A stretch of 17,403 nt of DNA from JBBKWG01 sp037968835 (GCA_037968835.1 JBBKWG010000030.1:1-17403), one strand, 5' to 3'; shown: positions 1 to 7,823, counted from the stretch's first letter. Notes: generated from the sequence alone by a model not told the origin. Made by a program: numbers and translations.

Positions 1-170
1 ACGCTTTCCAGCGATTCACCGTATCTGGCGTAGGGCACGCACTCGCCACGCCCGGTGACGGTGCCATCGCTGAGTGTGACCGTCAGAACCTCGGCGACAT
101 CGCGCGAGCCGCGCGCAATGGTGAAGGTCTCTGCCAGGCGAAAGCTCTCGGGCTTGACCGCAACGCGCAT
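1..170 (-). CDS. dgcA: N-terminal part of dipeptide epimerase-like N-acetyl-D-glutamate racemase (DgcA), truncated by the window edge
   Basis: Reading the minus strand from the ATG at 170 gives about 56 residues beginning MRVAVKPESFRLAETFTIAR. The stretch GRGECVPYARYGES follows near residues 39-52, the typical N-terminal cap of dipeptide epimerases (enolase superfamily, muconate-lactonizing subgroup). The catalytic lysines and metal ligands lie in the barrel beyond the left edge and cannot be checked. The start overlaps the stop of the upstream gene by one base (TGATG), so the two are probably translationally coupled. A DUF1611 gene followed by such an epimerase is the arrangement I recall for DgcN-DgcA, where DgcA racemises N-acetyl-D-glutamate to N-acetyl-L-glutamate. 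A conventional L-Ala-D/L-Glu epimerase is the alternative. Family assignment is firm for this fragment; the substrate is inferred from context. Confidence 0.8.
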   Translation of the reverse strand, partial: MRVAVKPESFRLAETFTIARGSRDVAEVLTVTLSDGTVTGRGECVPYARYGESLES

Positions 171-1171
171 CAGAGTGCTGCCAGCGCATCGACGAGGCGG
201 GCGGCACCCTGTCGGTACGGGTCGGCTGTGGGCAATCCCATGCGCTTTTCGATCTGATCGAGCACCGACAGCGCCTCGTCTTCGCCCAATGCCTTGGTGT
301 TCACCGACACGCCGATCACCTGGCAATCCGGGTTGGCGATCCGGGCCAGCGGAAGGGCCATGTCCCGCAGCGCCTCGAGCGAGGGCAAGCCGTGGTCCGG
401 CAGACCGCGCATGTGGGTCCGGGTCGGTTCGTGGGCGAGCACAAGCGCGTCCGGTTGACCGCCATGAATAAGCGCCATCGTCACCCCCGAATAGGAGACG
501 TGCCAGAGACTGCCCTGACCTTCGACGTGATCCCAGTGATCGTCGTCGTTCGCGGGTGTCAGCCATTCCACCGCGCCGGCCATGAAGTCGGCGACGACAG
601 CGTCGAGTGGGATGCCGCCACCGGTGATCAGGATGCCGGTCTGCCCGGTGGGACGGAAGCTGGATTTCATCCCGCGCGCCTTCATTTCGGCATCCATCGC
701 GAGGCCGGTATACATCTTGCCGACCGAGCAATCGGTGCCAACCGCGAGGCAGCGCCTGCCGCTGCGCCGTTCGCCGTTGGCGATCGGATAGGCGACCGTG
801 GGGACGCGCACGTCATGCAGGGTGCGGCCCTCGCGGGCGGCGGTGGCGTTCAGCACGTCCTCGTTGCGCAGCAAGTTGTGCAGTCCGCTTGCAAGGTCGT
901 AGCCGATTTCCAGCGCTTCCCGGAGAACGTCGAGCCACGCCTTGGAAATATAGCCGCCCCGGTTTGCGACACCCACCACCAGCGTTCGCGCGCCCAACTC
1001 CCACGCCTCGCTCAGCGACAGATCGCGCGCGCCGACATCAGCAAGGCATCCTTCCATGCGGAGTTGGCCGACGACGTTTTCGGGTCGCCAGTCCTGTATG
1101 CCCTGCGCGACTTTCGCGGCGAGTTGGTCGGGCGCGTCGCCGAGAAAAAGTAGATATGGTGTTCGAATCAT
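170..1171 (-). CDS. dgcN: DUF1611 family protein, probable D-glutamate N-acetyltransferase (DgcN)
   Basis: A 333-residue protein beginning MIRTPYLLFLGD. The ATG at 1171 is preferred because AAGGGGG lies about 5 nt upstream; an in-frame extension to 1228 lacks support. An N-terminal Rossmann-like domain (about 1-110) is followed by a P-loop-like C-terminal domain with GTDCSVGKMYT at 145-155 and a downstream RPTGQTGILITGGG segment, the hallmark of DUF1611 proteins. From established knowledge as I recall it, members paired with a dipeptide epimerase acetylate D-glutamate to N-acetyl-D-glutamate with acetyl-CoA, opening a D-glutamate catabolic route in marine Proteobacteria. The gene directly precedes and overlaps the epimerase gene by one base, which supports this role over the old 'EBNA-1 nuclear protein-like' or generic NTPase labels. 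The biochemical assignment remains inference from neighbourhood and family. Confidence 0.85.
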   Translation of the reverse strand: MIRTPYLLFLGDAPDQLAAKVAQGIQDWRPENVVGQLRMEGCLADVGARDLSLSEAWELGARTLVVGVANRGGYISKAWLDVLREALEIGYDLASGLHNLLRNEDVLNATAAREGRTLHDVRVPTVAYPIANGERRSGRRCLAVGTDCSVGKMYTGLAMDAEMKARGMKSSFRPTGQTGILITGGGIPLDAVVADFMAGAVEWLTPANDDDHWDHVEGQGSLWHVSYSGVTMALIHGGQPDALVLAHEPTRTHMRGLPDHGLPSLEALRDMALPLARIANPDCQVIGVSVNTKALGEDEALSVLDQIEKRMGLPTADPYRQGAARLVDALAAL

Positions 1172-1366
1172 GGTGCCCCCTTGGTGTATTCGACGATAAT
1201 CGTCGGTTCTGGCTGAAGTTGATTGCAAAATTCAAGGGATCGGGCGAATTCATCGAAGCTTCTGCCGGTAAAACAGCGATACGTCGCATGATCTTGTGCA
1301 AGGCGACGACGGTTTCGGTGATGCTTCGACGGTGCCGCCCGACCGATGCTGCACCTGCAAAACGAC

Positions 1367-1425
1367 TTGCGTGCCGCAGCGCAACAATATACCCAAAGTT
1401 GAAATCCAAACGAAAGAAAGTTGCG
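1367..1425 (+). promoter_or_regulatory. Cluster of TTGCG/CGCAA half-sites upstream of mcl1
   Basis: Three copies of a five-base element sit just before the malyl-CoA lyase gene: TTGCG at 1367-1371, CGCAA at 1380-1384 and TTGCG at 1421-1425. The first two form an inverted repeat with an 8-nt spacer. The last two form a second one (CGCAAC/GTTGCG) spanning the leader. This could be an operator for an acyl-CoA- or carbon-responsive regulator, since ScfR/RamB-type factors recognise TTTGCAAA-like sites, but the match is partial. The rest of the 259-bp intergenic stretch (1172-1430) shows no gene. Confidence 0.3.
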
Positions 1426-1430
1426 ACACT

Positions 1431-2390
1431 ATGAGTTTCCGTCTCCAGCCAGCGCCGCCTGCCCGTCCAAACCGCTGTCAGCTATTCGGTCCGGGTTCGC
1501 GGCCGGAACTGTTCGAGAAAATGGCTGCGAGCGCTGCGGACGTGGTGAACCTGGATCTGGAGGATTCCGTTGCGCCAAGCGACAAGGCGGAGGCGCGCAA
1601 GAACATCATTGCAGCGACACATGACGTGGACTGGGGCAAGAAGTATCTGAGCGTTCGGATCAACGGATTGGATACTCCGTACTGGTATCGTGACGTCGTT
1701 GATCTGCTGGAGAACGCGTCGGACCGGCTTGACCAGATCATGATCCCGAAAGTCGGATGTGCGGCGGATGTCTATGCGGTTGATGCCCTGGTCACGGCTG
1801 TCGAAGCGGCGAAATCCCGTGCAAAGCCGATTTCCCTTGAGGTGATTATCGAAACCGCCGCCGGAATCGCGCATGTCGAGGAGATCGCGGCGTCCTCGAA
1901 GCGGCTTCAGGCGATGTCGCTCGGGGCGGCGGATTTCGCGGCATCAATGGGTATGCAGACGACCGGAATCGGCGGCACCCAGGAAAATTACTACATGCTT
2001 CACGAAGGCTCGAAATATTGGTCCGATCCCTGGCACTGGGCGCAAGCTGCGATTGTTGCCGCGTGCCGCACCCATGGCGTCCTGCCGGTCGATGGTCCGT
2101 TCGGCGACTTCAGCGATGAAGCCGGATTTCGTGCGCAGGCTCTGCGATCCGCGACTTTGGGGATGGTGGGAAAGTGGGCGATCCACCCGAAGCAAGTGGC
2201 GTTGGCGAACGAGGTGTTCACACCCTCGGACGCCGCCATCACCGAGGCCCGTGCGATCCTTGCCGCGATGGAAGAGGCGCAGAAGAACGGGGCGGGAGCA
2301 GCCGTCTACAAGGGCCGACTTGTCGACATCGCAAGCGTTCGGCAGGCCGAGGTGATCGTGAAACAGTCGGACCTGATCGCACGCGGCTAG
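1431..2390 (+). CDS. mcl1: L-malyl-CoA/beta-methylmalyl-CoA lyase
   Basis: A 319-residue member of the HpcH/HpaI aldolase (CitE-like) family. It cleaves L-malyl-CoA to acetyl-CoA and glyoxylate, and beta-methylmalyl-CoA to propionyl-CoA and glyoxylate, late in the ethylmalonyl-CoA pathway in the cytoplasm. The sequence is very close to the Rhodobacter Mcl1 I remember. It has Arg76 in SVRINGLDT (CoA/substrate binding) and the Mg2+ ligands Glu141 (VIIETAAG) and Asp168 (LGAADFAASMG). The start at 1431 (MSFRLQPAPPARPNRC) is chosen because it matches the family N-terminus and length; upstream in-frame codons from 1296 are not family-like. The ribosome-binding site is weak (AAGAAAG about 10 nt away). 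It converges on accA with only 7 bp between stop codons, so the two transcripts may overlap at their ends. No intrinsic terminator is seen there. Confidence 0.96.
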   Translation: MSFRLQPAPPARPNRCQLFGPGSRPELFEKMAASAADVVNLDLEDSVAPSDKAEARKNIIAATHDVDWGKKYLSVRINGLDTPYWYRDVVDLLENASDRLDQIMIPKVGCAADVYAVDALVTAVEAAKSRAKPISLEVIIETAAGIAHVEEIAASSKRLQAMSLGAADFAASMGMQTTGIGGTQENYYMLHEGSKYWSDPWHWAQAAIVAACRTHGVLPVDGPFGDFSDEAGFRAQALRSATLGMVGKWAIHPKQVALANEVFTPSDAAITEARAILAAMEEAQKNGAGAAVYKGRLVDIASVRQAEVIVKQSDLIARG

Positions 2391-2397
2391 GCGATTG

Positions 2398-3360
2398 TCA
2401 GGCGGCCAGACCCTTGGATCCGATGTCGAGAAACTTTTTCCTGCGGTCGCGGATGATTTCATCGCGCGACATACCGGACAGCTTTGAGACCATATCTTCC
2501 AGACACGTCCCGACCGCCGCGATTGTCGCCTTGCGGTCACGCTGAGCGCCGCCGCCGGGTTCGGCGATGATCCGGTCGATCACGCCCAACTTGTGGAGGT
2601 CCTGCGCGGTGAGGCGAAGCTGTTCGGCAGCTTCACGCATTTTCTCCGAATCTTTCCACAGGATCGAAGCGCATCCCTCGGGCGAGATCACCGAATAGAC
2701 GGAGTGTTCGAGCATCGCGACCTGATTGGCCGTGGCGAATGCGACGGCGCCGCCGGAACCGCCCTCGCCGATGATCACGCTGACCAACGGGACGCCGATT
2801 CTGAGACAGGTCTCGGTCGCACGGGCAATCGCTTCGGATTGACCGCGTTCCTCGGCACCCTTTCCGGGATAGGCGCCGGGGGTGTCGACAAGGGTTATGA
2901 CAGGCACGTTGAAACGGTCGGCGAGGTCCATGAGCCGGATCGCCTTGCGATAGCCTTCGGGCCGGGCCATGCCGAAATTGCGTTCGATCCGCGAATTGGT
3001 GTCGTGGCCTTTCTCCTGACCGATGACCATGACGGGGCGGTCATTGAAACGCGCAAGTCCCCCCATGACCGCGTGATCGTCAGCGAAGTTGCGATCCCCT
3101 GCGAGCGGTGTGTATTCGTTGAACAGCGATTCGATGTAGTCCCGGCAATGGGGGCGGTCGGGGTGTCTTGCGACCTGACATTTGCGCCACGGCGACAGAT
3201 CCTTGTAGAGATCCTTCAAAAGCTGCGTTGCCTTCTTGTCCAGCGCGGCGGCTTCTTTTTCGACATTCATTTCCTTGTTGGCACGACCCATGGCGCGAAG
3301 CTCTTCGGCCTTGCCCTCGATCTCGGCAAGTGGCTTTTCGAAATCAAGGTAGTTCTGCAT
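2398..3360 (-). CDS. accA: Acetyl-CoA carboxylase carboxyltransferase subunit alpha
   Basis: A 320-residue protein, the usual AccA length. With AccD it transfers the carboxyl group from carboxybiotin to acetyl-CoA, giving malonyl-CoA for fatty acid synthesis. Recognisable features are the N-terminal helical hairpin (LDFEKPLAEIEGKAEEL), the crotonase-fold core with VDTPGAYPGKGAEERGQ, IIGEGGSGGAVAFA with its oxyanion glycines, and VISPEGCASILWKD. The start at 3360 is supported by GGGAAGGAC about 6 nt upstream. The gene follows the methyltransferase gene on the same strand after 57 nt. That gap holds a possible promoter, so accA may be transcribed both by read-through and on its own. Nothing is odd in the sequence. 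Confidence 0.98.
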   Translation of the reverse strand: MQNYLDFEKPLAEIEGKAEELRAMGRANKEMNVEKEAAALDKKATQLLKDLYKDLSPWRKCQVARHPDRPHCRDYIESLFNEYTPLAGDRNFADDHAVMGGLARFNDRPVMVIGQEKGHDTNSRIERNFGMARPEGYRKAIRLMDLADRFNVPVITLVDTPGAYPGKGAEERGQSEAIARATETCLRIGVPLVSVIIGEGGSGGAVAFATANQVAMLEHSVYSVISPEGCASILWKDSEKMREAAEQLRLTAQDLHKLGVIDRIIAEPGGGAQRDRKATIAAVGTCLEDMVSKLSGMSRDEIIRDRRKKFLDIGSKGLAA

Positions 3361-3383
3361 AGTCGTCCTTCCCGATGTTGCGG

Positions 3384-3414
3384 ACTATATGACTGTCTGG
3401 GGCTGGCTGTGCAA
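3384..3414 (-). promoter_or_regulatory. Possible sigma70-type promoter of accA
   Basis: In the 57-nt gap upstream of accA the minus strand carries TTGCAC (3414-3409) and, further on, an overlapping pair of -10 candidates: CATATA at 17-nt spacing or TATAGT at 19-nt spacing. AccA supply is essential, which makes an own promoter plausible. The -35 match is poor, and this is a by-eye call only. Confidence 0.3.
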
Positions 3415-3417
3415 GAA

Positions 3418-4257
3418 TCAGCCTTTTCTGGCACTCAGCAAATGGAGTGTCGCCGGCACTCCGGCATCGCCGTAGGGAGCCAGTTCGGACTTTATCGCTG
3501 ACTCGATCGCGGCAATGTCGTCGGCCGTGGCGCTGAAATGGTTGATGACGCGGCGGGCGGGGCCAATCCGGGTGCCGAGCGAGGCCATGGCGTCGTTGCC
3601 TTCGGGATGGCGCATGGTGATTTCGACCGCTTCGCCACGAACGTCCTGGAGGCCAGCGTCGCGAAACTGGTCCAGAGCCCAATCCATGTCCGACAGCCCC
3701 ATCGGACCGGGACTGTGCGGCGGCACTTTGGGGGGCTGGCCGAGGCGGTTGGCAGCCACCTTTTGCGGGATCATCCACCAAGGGTTGCTGGCATACGGAC
3801 CCCATGCGGCGAATACCATGCGGCCACCGGGTTTCAGGGCGCGCGCGATGTTGGCGAACGCCGCGGTCGGGTTGGAAAAGAACATCACGCCGAAACGCGA
3901 GACGGCGATGTCGAAACCCGTGTCCGGCCAGTCGGCGATCTGGGCATCTGCAAGGAAGGTGCTGTTTTGCGCCAAATGGGCGCTGCGTTCTGCGGTGCGG
4001 GTCAGCAATGGTTCGGAAATGTCGCAGGCCAGAACGTGCCCGGACGGACCGACCAATTCCCCGCAGGCCAGAGACAAAGCGCCGGTGCCGCAGCCGATAT
4101 CGAGAACGCGGTCGCCGGACTTCAGGTCTGCGCGCGACAGAATGACATCGACGACAGGGAAGAGAATTGCGTCCTGCTCGGCCTGGTTGTCGATCCAGCT
4201 TTGGCCCGAGGGTCCGGACCAGAATTCGGCGGCTTCGCTGTTGGGGGGATTGTCCAT
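3418..4257 (-). CDS. Class I SAM-dependent methyltransferase
   Basis: A 279-residue soluble protein with a complete Rossmann-type methyltransferase core. Motif I is VLDIGCGTG at 51-59, the ribose-binding acidic residue is Asp79 in VLACDIS, and a post-core LKPGGRMVFAAW strand is typical of the UbiE/Methyltransf_11-25 group. The C-terminal 100 residues, where substrate specificity sits, are not recognisable. The start at 4257 is supported by AGGAG about 10 nt upstream; this ribosome-binding site overlaps the stop codon of the amylosucrase-family gene, 9 nt away, so the two are one transcription unit and possibly translationally coupled. The substrate is unknown. The neighbour suggests a sugar or glucan, while the general family also includes small-molecule and quinone methyltransferases. 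Confidence 0.88.
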   Translation of the reverse strand: MDNPPNSEAAEFWSGPSGQSWIDNQAEQDAILFPVVDVILSRADLKSGDRVLDIGCGTGALSLACGELVGPSGHVLACDISEPLLTRTAERSAHLAQNSTFLADAQIADWPDTGFDIAVSRFGVMFFSNPTAAFANIARALKPGGRMVFAAWGPYASNPWWMIPQKVAANRLGQPPKVPPHSPGPMGLSDMDWALDQFRDAGLQDVRGEAVEITMRHPEGNDAMASLGTRIGPARRVINHFSATADDIAAIESAIKSELAPYGDAGVPATLHLLSARKG

Positions 4258-4266
4258 TTTAGGCTC

Positions 4267-6153
4267 CTATCGCAGCCAGACTCGGCCATACGGTGGTAAT
4301 GCCACGCTTCCGTCCGAGAGAACCACAAGTTGATCGCTCAATGCATCGTGAAATCGGGTGACGCCCTGGCTTGACGCCCATTCGCCGGGGACCGCTGACC
4401 AGTGTTCGGTGAAATTGAAGATGCACAGCAGCGGGCCGGTCGGGGTGTCGTGTTTGAGGGCAAATATTCCGGTGTCCGGGGCGGTTACGATTGTCGTCGG
4501 GTGACCGGCATGAAGTTCGGGTGTCTCGCGCCGGCGCTGCATTATGTGGCGAACGCCGTGCCAAACCCGCGCCGAGGGCGAACCGTCGTCGTTTTGCTGG
4601 ACCCGGGCAACTTCATCCCAATCCATGTGCGGTCGGTGAATCCAGCGGCTGTCGTGATCGCGCGCCGGATCGGAAAGATAGCTTTCGTCGTTCAGCATGG
4701 CGATCTCGTCGCCCATGTAGATCAACAAGATTCCGCCGTGGGACGCGATCAGAGCGTGCCCCATAAGGATGCGGTCGACGGCGAGGTCAGCGGCGGCGGT
4801 ATCGTCTGTGTCCAGCGCGCGTTCCAGTCCCGCCAGCGACGCGAAGCTGCCCGCCATGCGCTTGTCGCCGGTTTCCTTATTGACGCCAAACAGCGCGCCT
4901 TTCGAGAAACTTCCCGGGAAATCGCCCTCGTAGAAATCGCTGAGGAAGGCGCGGTGGGCGTAGCCATCGAGGCCGACAGCCTCCGCGTCGTCCTCGGTTA
5001 TCGCCCAGCCGATGTCGTCGTGGCAGCGGATATAGGTGGCATAGGTCGCGTTGCGCAGGAGCGTCGGGAAATGCGTTGCCAACACGTAGGACATGAGCCG
5101 GGTATCGCGCGACGCGAGCGCCGACCAGAATTGCACCATCAGCGAATTGTGGTAGGCGAGGTTACCTTCCTTGCCGTCGTGCACGCCACGGCCGAGATAG
5201 GGCAACATCTCTTGCGGGCTGACGATGGCTTCTTCGAGGTGAACCACGGCAGGACATGAAATGCGGCAGACGGCACGCAGAGCTTGCAGGATCATGTGGA
5301 CTTCCGGCTCGGACTGGCACCGCGTGCCCATGCGTTTCCACATGAAAGCGACGGCATCGAGACGCAAGACGTCGACGCCCTTGTTGGCCAGGAACAGCAT
5401 GATCTCTGCGATTTCCAGAAACACATCCGGATTGGCCCAGTTCAGATCCCATTGGTGCGTGTTGAACGTCGTCCAGACCCAGGTGTTCGTGGCATCGTCG
5501 AAGGTGAAATTGCCGGGCGCGTTGTCAGGGAACACTTCCAGAAGCGTCTGTTCGTATTGATCCGGAATCGTCCTGTCGTCGAACAGCAGGTAGTAATCGC
5601 GTTTCGCGGCGTCGCCGTTGCGGGCCGATTCCGCCCATTCGTGTTCGCGGGCGGTGTGGTTCAGCACCAAGTCGATGCAAACTGAAATGCCGCGCGCGCG
5701 CAGGGCCGTGCAGACCTTTTCGAAGTCGGCCATATCGCCATAGGCAGGATTGATCGCCCGGTAGTCCATGACGGAATAGCCGCCGTCGCTGTCGCCGGGA
5801 CGGGGCTTGAGACACGGCATGAAGTGGACGTAGGTGACGCCCAATCGTTCGAGATAGTCGAGCTTGCCCAGCACGCCATTCAGGTCGCCCGCGAACCTGT
5901 CGATGTAGAAAACATAACCGATCATGTCTGGCCGCTGGAACCAGTCCGGTTCCAGATCGCGGCGCATGTCGAGCCATTTCAGATCGTCGGGTCGCGTCGA
6001 CCACGCCGCCCGCATGGTGCTTTCAAGGCGGTTTCTGACGCCATCATAATCCGGGTGGCGGCCGTAGAGGCCATCGAGCATGTCGAACAGGTCGCGGCGG
6101 CTACGCTCAAGGCGGAGTTCGAAGAGCCGTTCGTCGTATTTGCTCAAACCCAT
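4267..6153 (-). CDS. Amylosucrase-family glycoside hydrolase (GH13_4)
   Basis: A 628-residue enzyme whose closest match, by memory of the Neisseria polysaccharea sequence, is amylosucrase, which transfers glucose from sucrose to make alpha-1,4-glucan. It has an N-terminal helical domain (about 1-75), then a (beta/alpha)8 barrel with SDGGY (Asp123), nucleophile Asp266 in LRLDAVAF, acid/base Glu308 in LEEAIV and the transition-state Asp379 in HDDIGW. A DDSRWxHRP-like DHDSRWIHRP motif and a C-terminal beta domain follow. The residue aligned with the conserved Arg509 of the Neisseria enzyme appears to be Gln520, so specificity may differ (sucrose hydrolase or another glucosyl donor). Start choice is uncertain: ATG at 6153 (MGLSKYDERLF) or GTG at 6201, 16 codons upstream; neither has a strong ribosome-binding site. 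No sucrose transporter or fructokinase is adjacent. It lies between plsC and a methyltransferase gene, an unusual place for this family. Confidence 0.88.
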   Translation of the reverse strand: MGLSKYDERLFELRLERSRRDLFDMLDGLYGRHPDYDGVRNRLESTMRAAWSTRPDDLKWLDMRRDLEPDWFQRPDMIGYVFYIDRFAGDLNGVLGKLDYLERLGVTYVHFMPCLKPRPGDSDGGYSVMDYRAINPAYGDMADFEKVCTALRARGISVCIDLVLNHTAREHEWAESARNGDAAKRDYYLLFDDRTIPDQYEQTLLEVFPDNAPGNFTFDDATNTWVWTTFNTHQWDLNWANPDVFLEIAEIMLFLANKGVDVLRLDAVAFMWKRMGTRCQSEPEVHMILQALRAVCRISCPAVVHLEEAIVSPQEMLPYLGRGVHDGKEGNLAYHNSLMVQFWSALASRDTRLMSYVLATHFPTLLRNATYATYIRCHDDIGWAITEDDAEAVGLDGYAHRAFLSDFYEGDFPGSFSKGALFGVNKETGDKRMAGSFASLAGLERALDTDDTAAADLAVDRILMGHALIASHGGILLIYMGDEIAMLNDESYLSDPARDHDSRWIHRPHMDWDEVARVQQNDDGSPSARVWHGVRHIMQRRRETPELHAGHPTTIVTAPDTGIFALKHDTPTGPLLCIFNFTEHWSAVPGEWASSQGVTRFHDALSDQLVVLSDGSVALPPYGRVWLR

Positions 6154-6216
6154 TGGCTTACCACGAGCTTGATTTGGCTCGTCCGGGCCGTCTGGTTGCA
6201 CGCGATTGGATCGGTG

Positions 6217-6933
6217 TCACTCTTTGCTCCGTGCTTCCGCCAACAGGCGAAGCGACTCGCGTTCCACATCGTCTTCCAGTCGCGCCATGAACTGGTCAAT
6301 CGGAAGTCCCACCGGAATCGCGTCGAGGAATTCGACGACAGCGGTTCCGGGCAGGCGGAGGAACCCGCGTTTGGGCCAGAAATGTCCGACGTTCGTGGCG
6401 ACGGGAATGCAGGGTTGGTCAAGCTGCTGATACAACACGCCGGTTCCGACCTTGTAAGGTTTCTTGGCGTCCGGCGCGACCCGCGTGCCTTGGGGGTAGA
6501 TGATCAACTGGCCGGATTCCAGTTGTCCGCGCGCGACCTCTTTCATCATCTGGGCGATTGCGGCGCCGCGCTTGCCGCGATCAACGGGAATGCATCCGAT
6601 GGCCTTGGCATATTGGCCCAGGATCGGCGCATACATCAGTTCCCTTTTCATGATGAACCTGCCACGGGGGACGGCGCGGAAGATCATGATGATGTCGAGG
6701 AAAGACTGGTGTTTCGCCGCGATCATGACGGCTCCGGTCGGCGGGGTGCCTCGCACTTCGCTTTTCAATCCGACGAAAACGCGCGCGGCCCACAGCACGT
6801 AATCGCACCACGCCTTGCAGGCGCGGAAAGCCCATTCCCGGCTGAAGAACGCCATCGGGGCATAGGCCAGGGCAATGACCAGCATCATCACGTAGATCGA
6901 GGCGTTAAAGACGAGCGACCGGGCGAGTTGCAT
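6217..6933 (-). CDS. plsC: 1-acyl-sn-glycerol-3-phosphate acyltransferase (PlsC family)
   Basis: A 238-residue inner-membrane acyltransferase that would acylate lysophosphatidic acid (or another lysophospholipid) at the sn-2 position. An N-terminal hydrophobic segment at about 10-30 is followed by the catalytic HX4D motif (His75-Gln-Ser-Phe-Leu-Asp80), the substrate motif FIMKREL at 93-99 and YPQGTR at 146-151. The last replaces the common PEGTR, a frequent variant. The ATG at 6933 is chosen because AAGG lies about 8 nt upstream, the gene overlaps the ftsX stop by one base (TGATG), and the length fits; the in-frame extension toward 7029 covers ftsX coding sequence. It is co-transcribed with ftsEX. 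The exact acyl acceptor cannot be told from sequence. Confidence 0.93.
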   Translation of the reverse strand: MQLARSLVFNASIYVMMLVIALAYAPMAFFSREWAFRACKAWCDYVLWAARVFVGLKSEVRGTPPTGAVMIAAKHQSFLDIIMIFRAVPRGRFIMKRELMYAPILGQYAKAIGCIPVDRGKRGAAIAQMMKEVARGQLESGQLIIYPQGTRVAPDAKKPYKVGTGVLYQQLDQPCIPVATNVGHFWPKRGFLRLPGTAVVEFLDAIPVGLPIDQFMARLEDDVERESLRLLAEARSKE

Positions 6934-7823
6934 CACGAAACCTTTTTCAGGCGACGTGCGGCAGCGAGCCTTGTCGCAAAGAACGCCAGCAGGGCCGCCA
7001 ATGGCGGAACAACGAATGGCCAGAGCCATTCAAAACCCGAAAGGCCGAGACCGCTCATGAACGCGACCTCATCCGGGGCGGGCAATGCCGCAACGAGAAC
7101 CATCGCGATCACGGTCCCGATTGCAGCGCCAATCAGCGCCCGCGTGGTGAAGCGGCGCACGAATGCGCGGGTGATGAAGGTATCCCGGGCACCGACCAGA
7201 CGGAGGACATCAATGACCTGACCGTTGGCGGCAATCGCGGCAGAGGCGGCAAGTGCGATCATTGTCGCGGTCACGGCAGCGATCAACGCAAGCGACATCA
7301 GCGCAAGCGATTTCAACCGGCCCGCGGAAGCGACGAGCGCCTCGCGCCATTTCCCGTGATCATCGTAGATGGCACCCGGCGCTTCGGCCCCCAATCGGTT
7401 CTGGAGTCCCTCGCCGTCGGGCCTGTCCTTATCCAGCGTGACGTCGAACAGGACGGGCAACCGCAGCGTGTCCAGCGACAGGTTCTTGCCGAACCACGGT
7501 GCCAACAATTCCTGCTGTTCGCTTTCATCAAGTCGGCGAAAGGACTGAATGCCGGGGGTCTGGGACAGGATTACCTCGACCGCATCGGCGCTTGCTTCGA
7601 TTTGATCGGCGGGAGCCGAGAGCCGGATCGTTGCAGTTTGATCCAACTCGGCTTCCCATCGGTTGGCAAGCCGTCCCGCCGCCAACGTCAACGTCAGCGC
7701 GAACACCGCCAGAAACGCCATCGCCGCGGAACTTGCGACCGTCATCGCCGCCGTGAAGCCGGTCGGTGGAACGACACGCTCGGCTGTGCCATCGCCTTTG
7801 AACAACGCCAGCAGAAATTTCAT
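6933..7823 (-). CDS. ftsX: Cell division protein FtsX
   Basis: A 296-residue ABC-type integral membrane protein partnering FtsE. FtsEX transmits ATP hydrolysis at the septum to periplasmic peptidoglycan hydrolase activators. Four membrane segments are visible at about 24-50, 173-199, 227-248 and 266-288, with the large periplasmic domain (51-172) between the first two, as in the family. After TM2 comes IDVLRLVGARDTFITRAF at 204-221, the conserved cytoplasmic coupling region of FtsX. The start overlaps the ftsE stop by 4 bases (ATGA), so synthesis is coupled. Sequence conservation in the family is low, and the assignment rests on topology, the coupling motif and the adjacent FtsE. Confidence 0.93.
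   Translation of the reverse strand: MKFLLALFKGDGTAERVVPPTGFTAAMTVASSAAMAFLAVFALTLTLAAGRLANRWEAELDQTATIRLSAPADQIEASADAVEVILSQTPGIQSFRRLDESEQQELLAPWFGKNLSLDTLRLPVLFDVTLDKDRPDGEGLQNRLGAEAPGAIYDDHGKWREALVASAGRLKSLALMSLALIAAVTATMIALAASAAIAANGQVIDVLRLVGARDTFITRAFVRRFTTRALIGAAIGTVIAMVLVAALPAPDEVAFMSGLGLSGFEWLWPFVVPPLAALLAFFATRLAAARRLKKVS

Noticed and set aside
1296..1430. N-terminal extension of malyl-CoA lyase
   Set aside because: The 45 extra residues are Cys/Arg-rich, unlike the family, which starts MSFRLQPAPP at 1431.
2391..2397. Terminator between mcl1 and accA
   Set aside because: Only 7 bp separate the stop codons and no hairpin with a T-run is visible in either gene end.
2593..3501. Plus-strand open frame of 302 codons
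   Set aside because: Antisense to accA and the end of the methyltransferase gene; the minus-strand products are unmistakable and this translation resembles nothing.
5824..7221. Long open frame on the plus strand (465 codons)
   Set aside because: It lies fully opposite the amylosucrase-family, plsC and ftsX genes, has no recognisable domain and is explained by GC-rich codon bias of the minus-strand genes.
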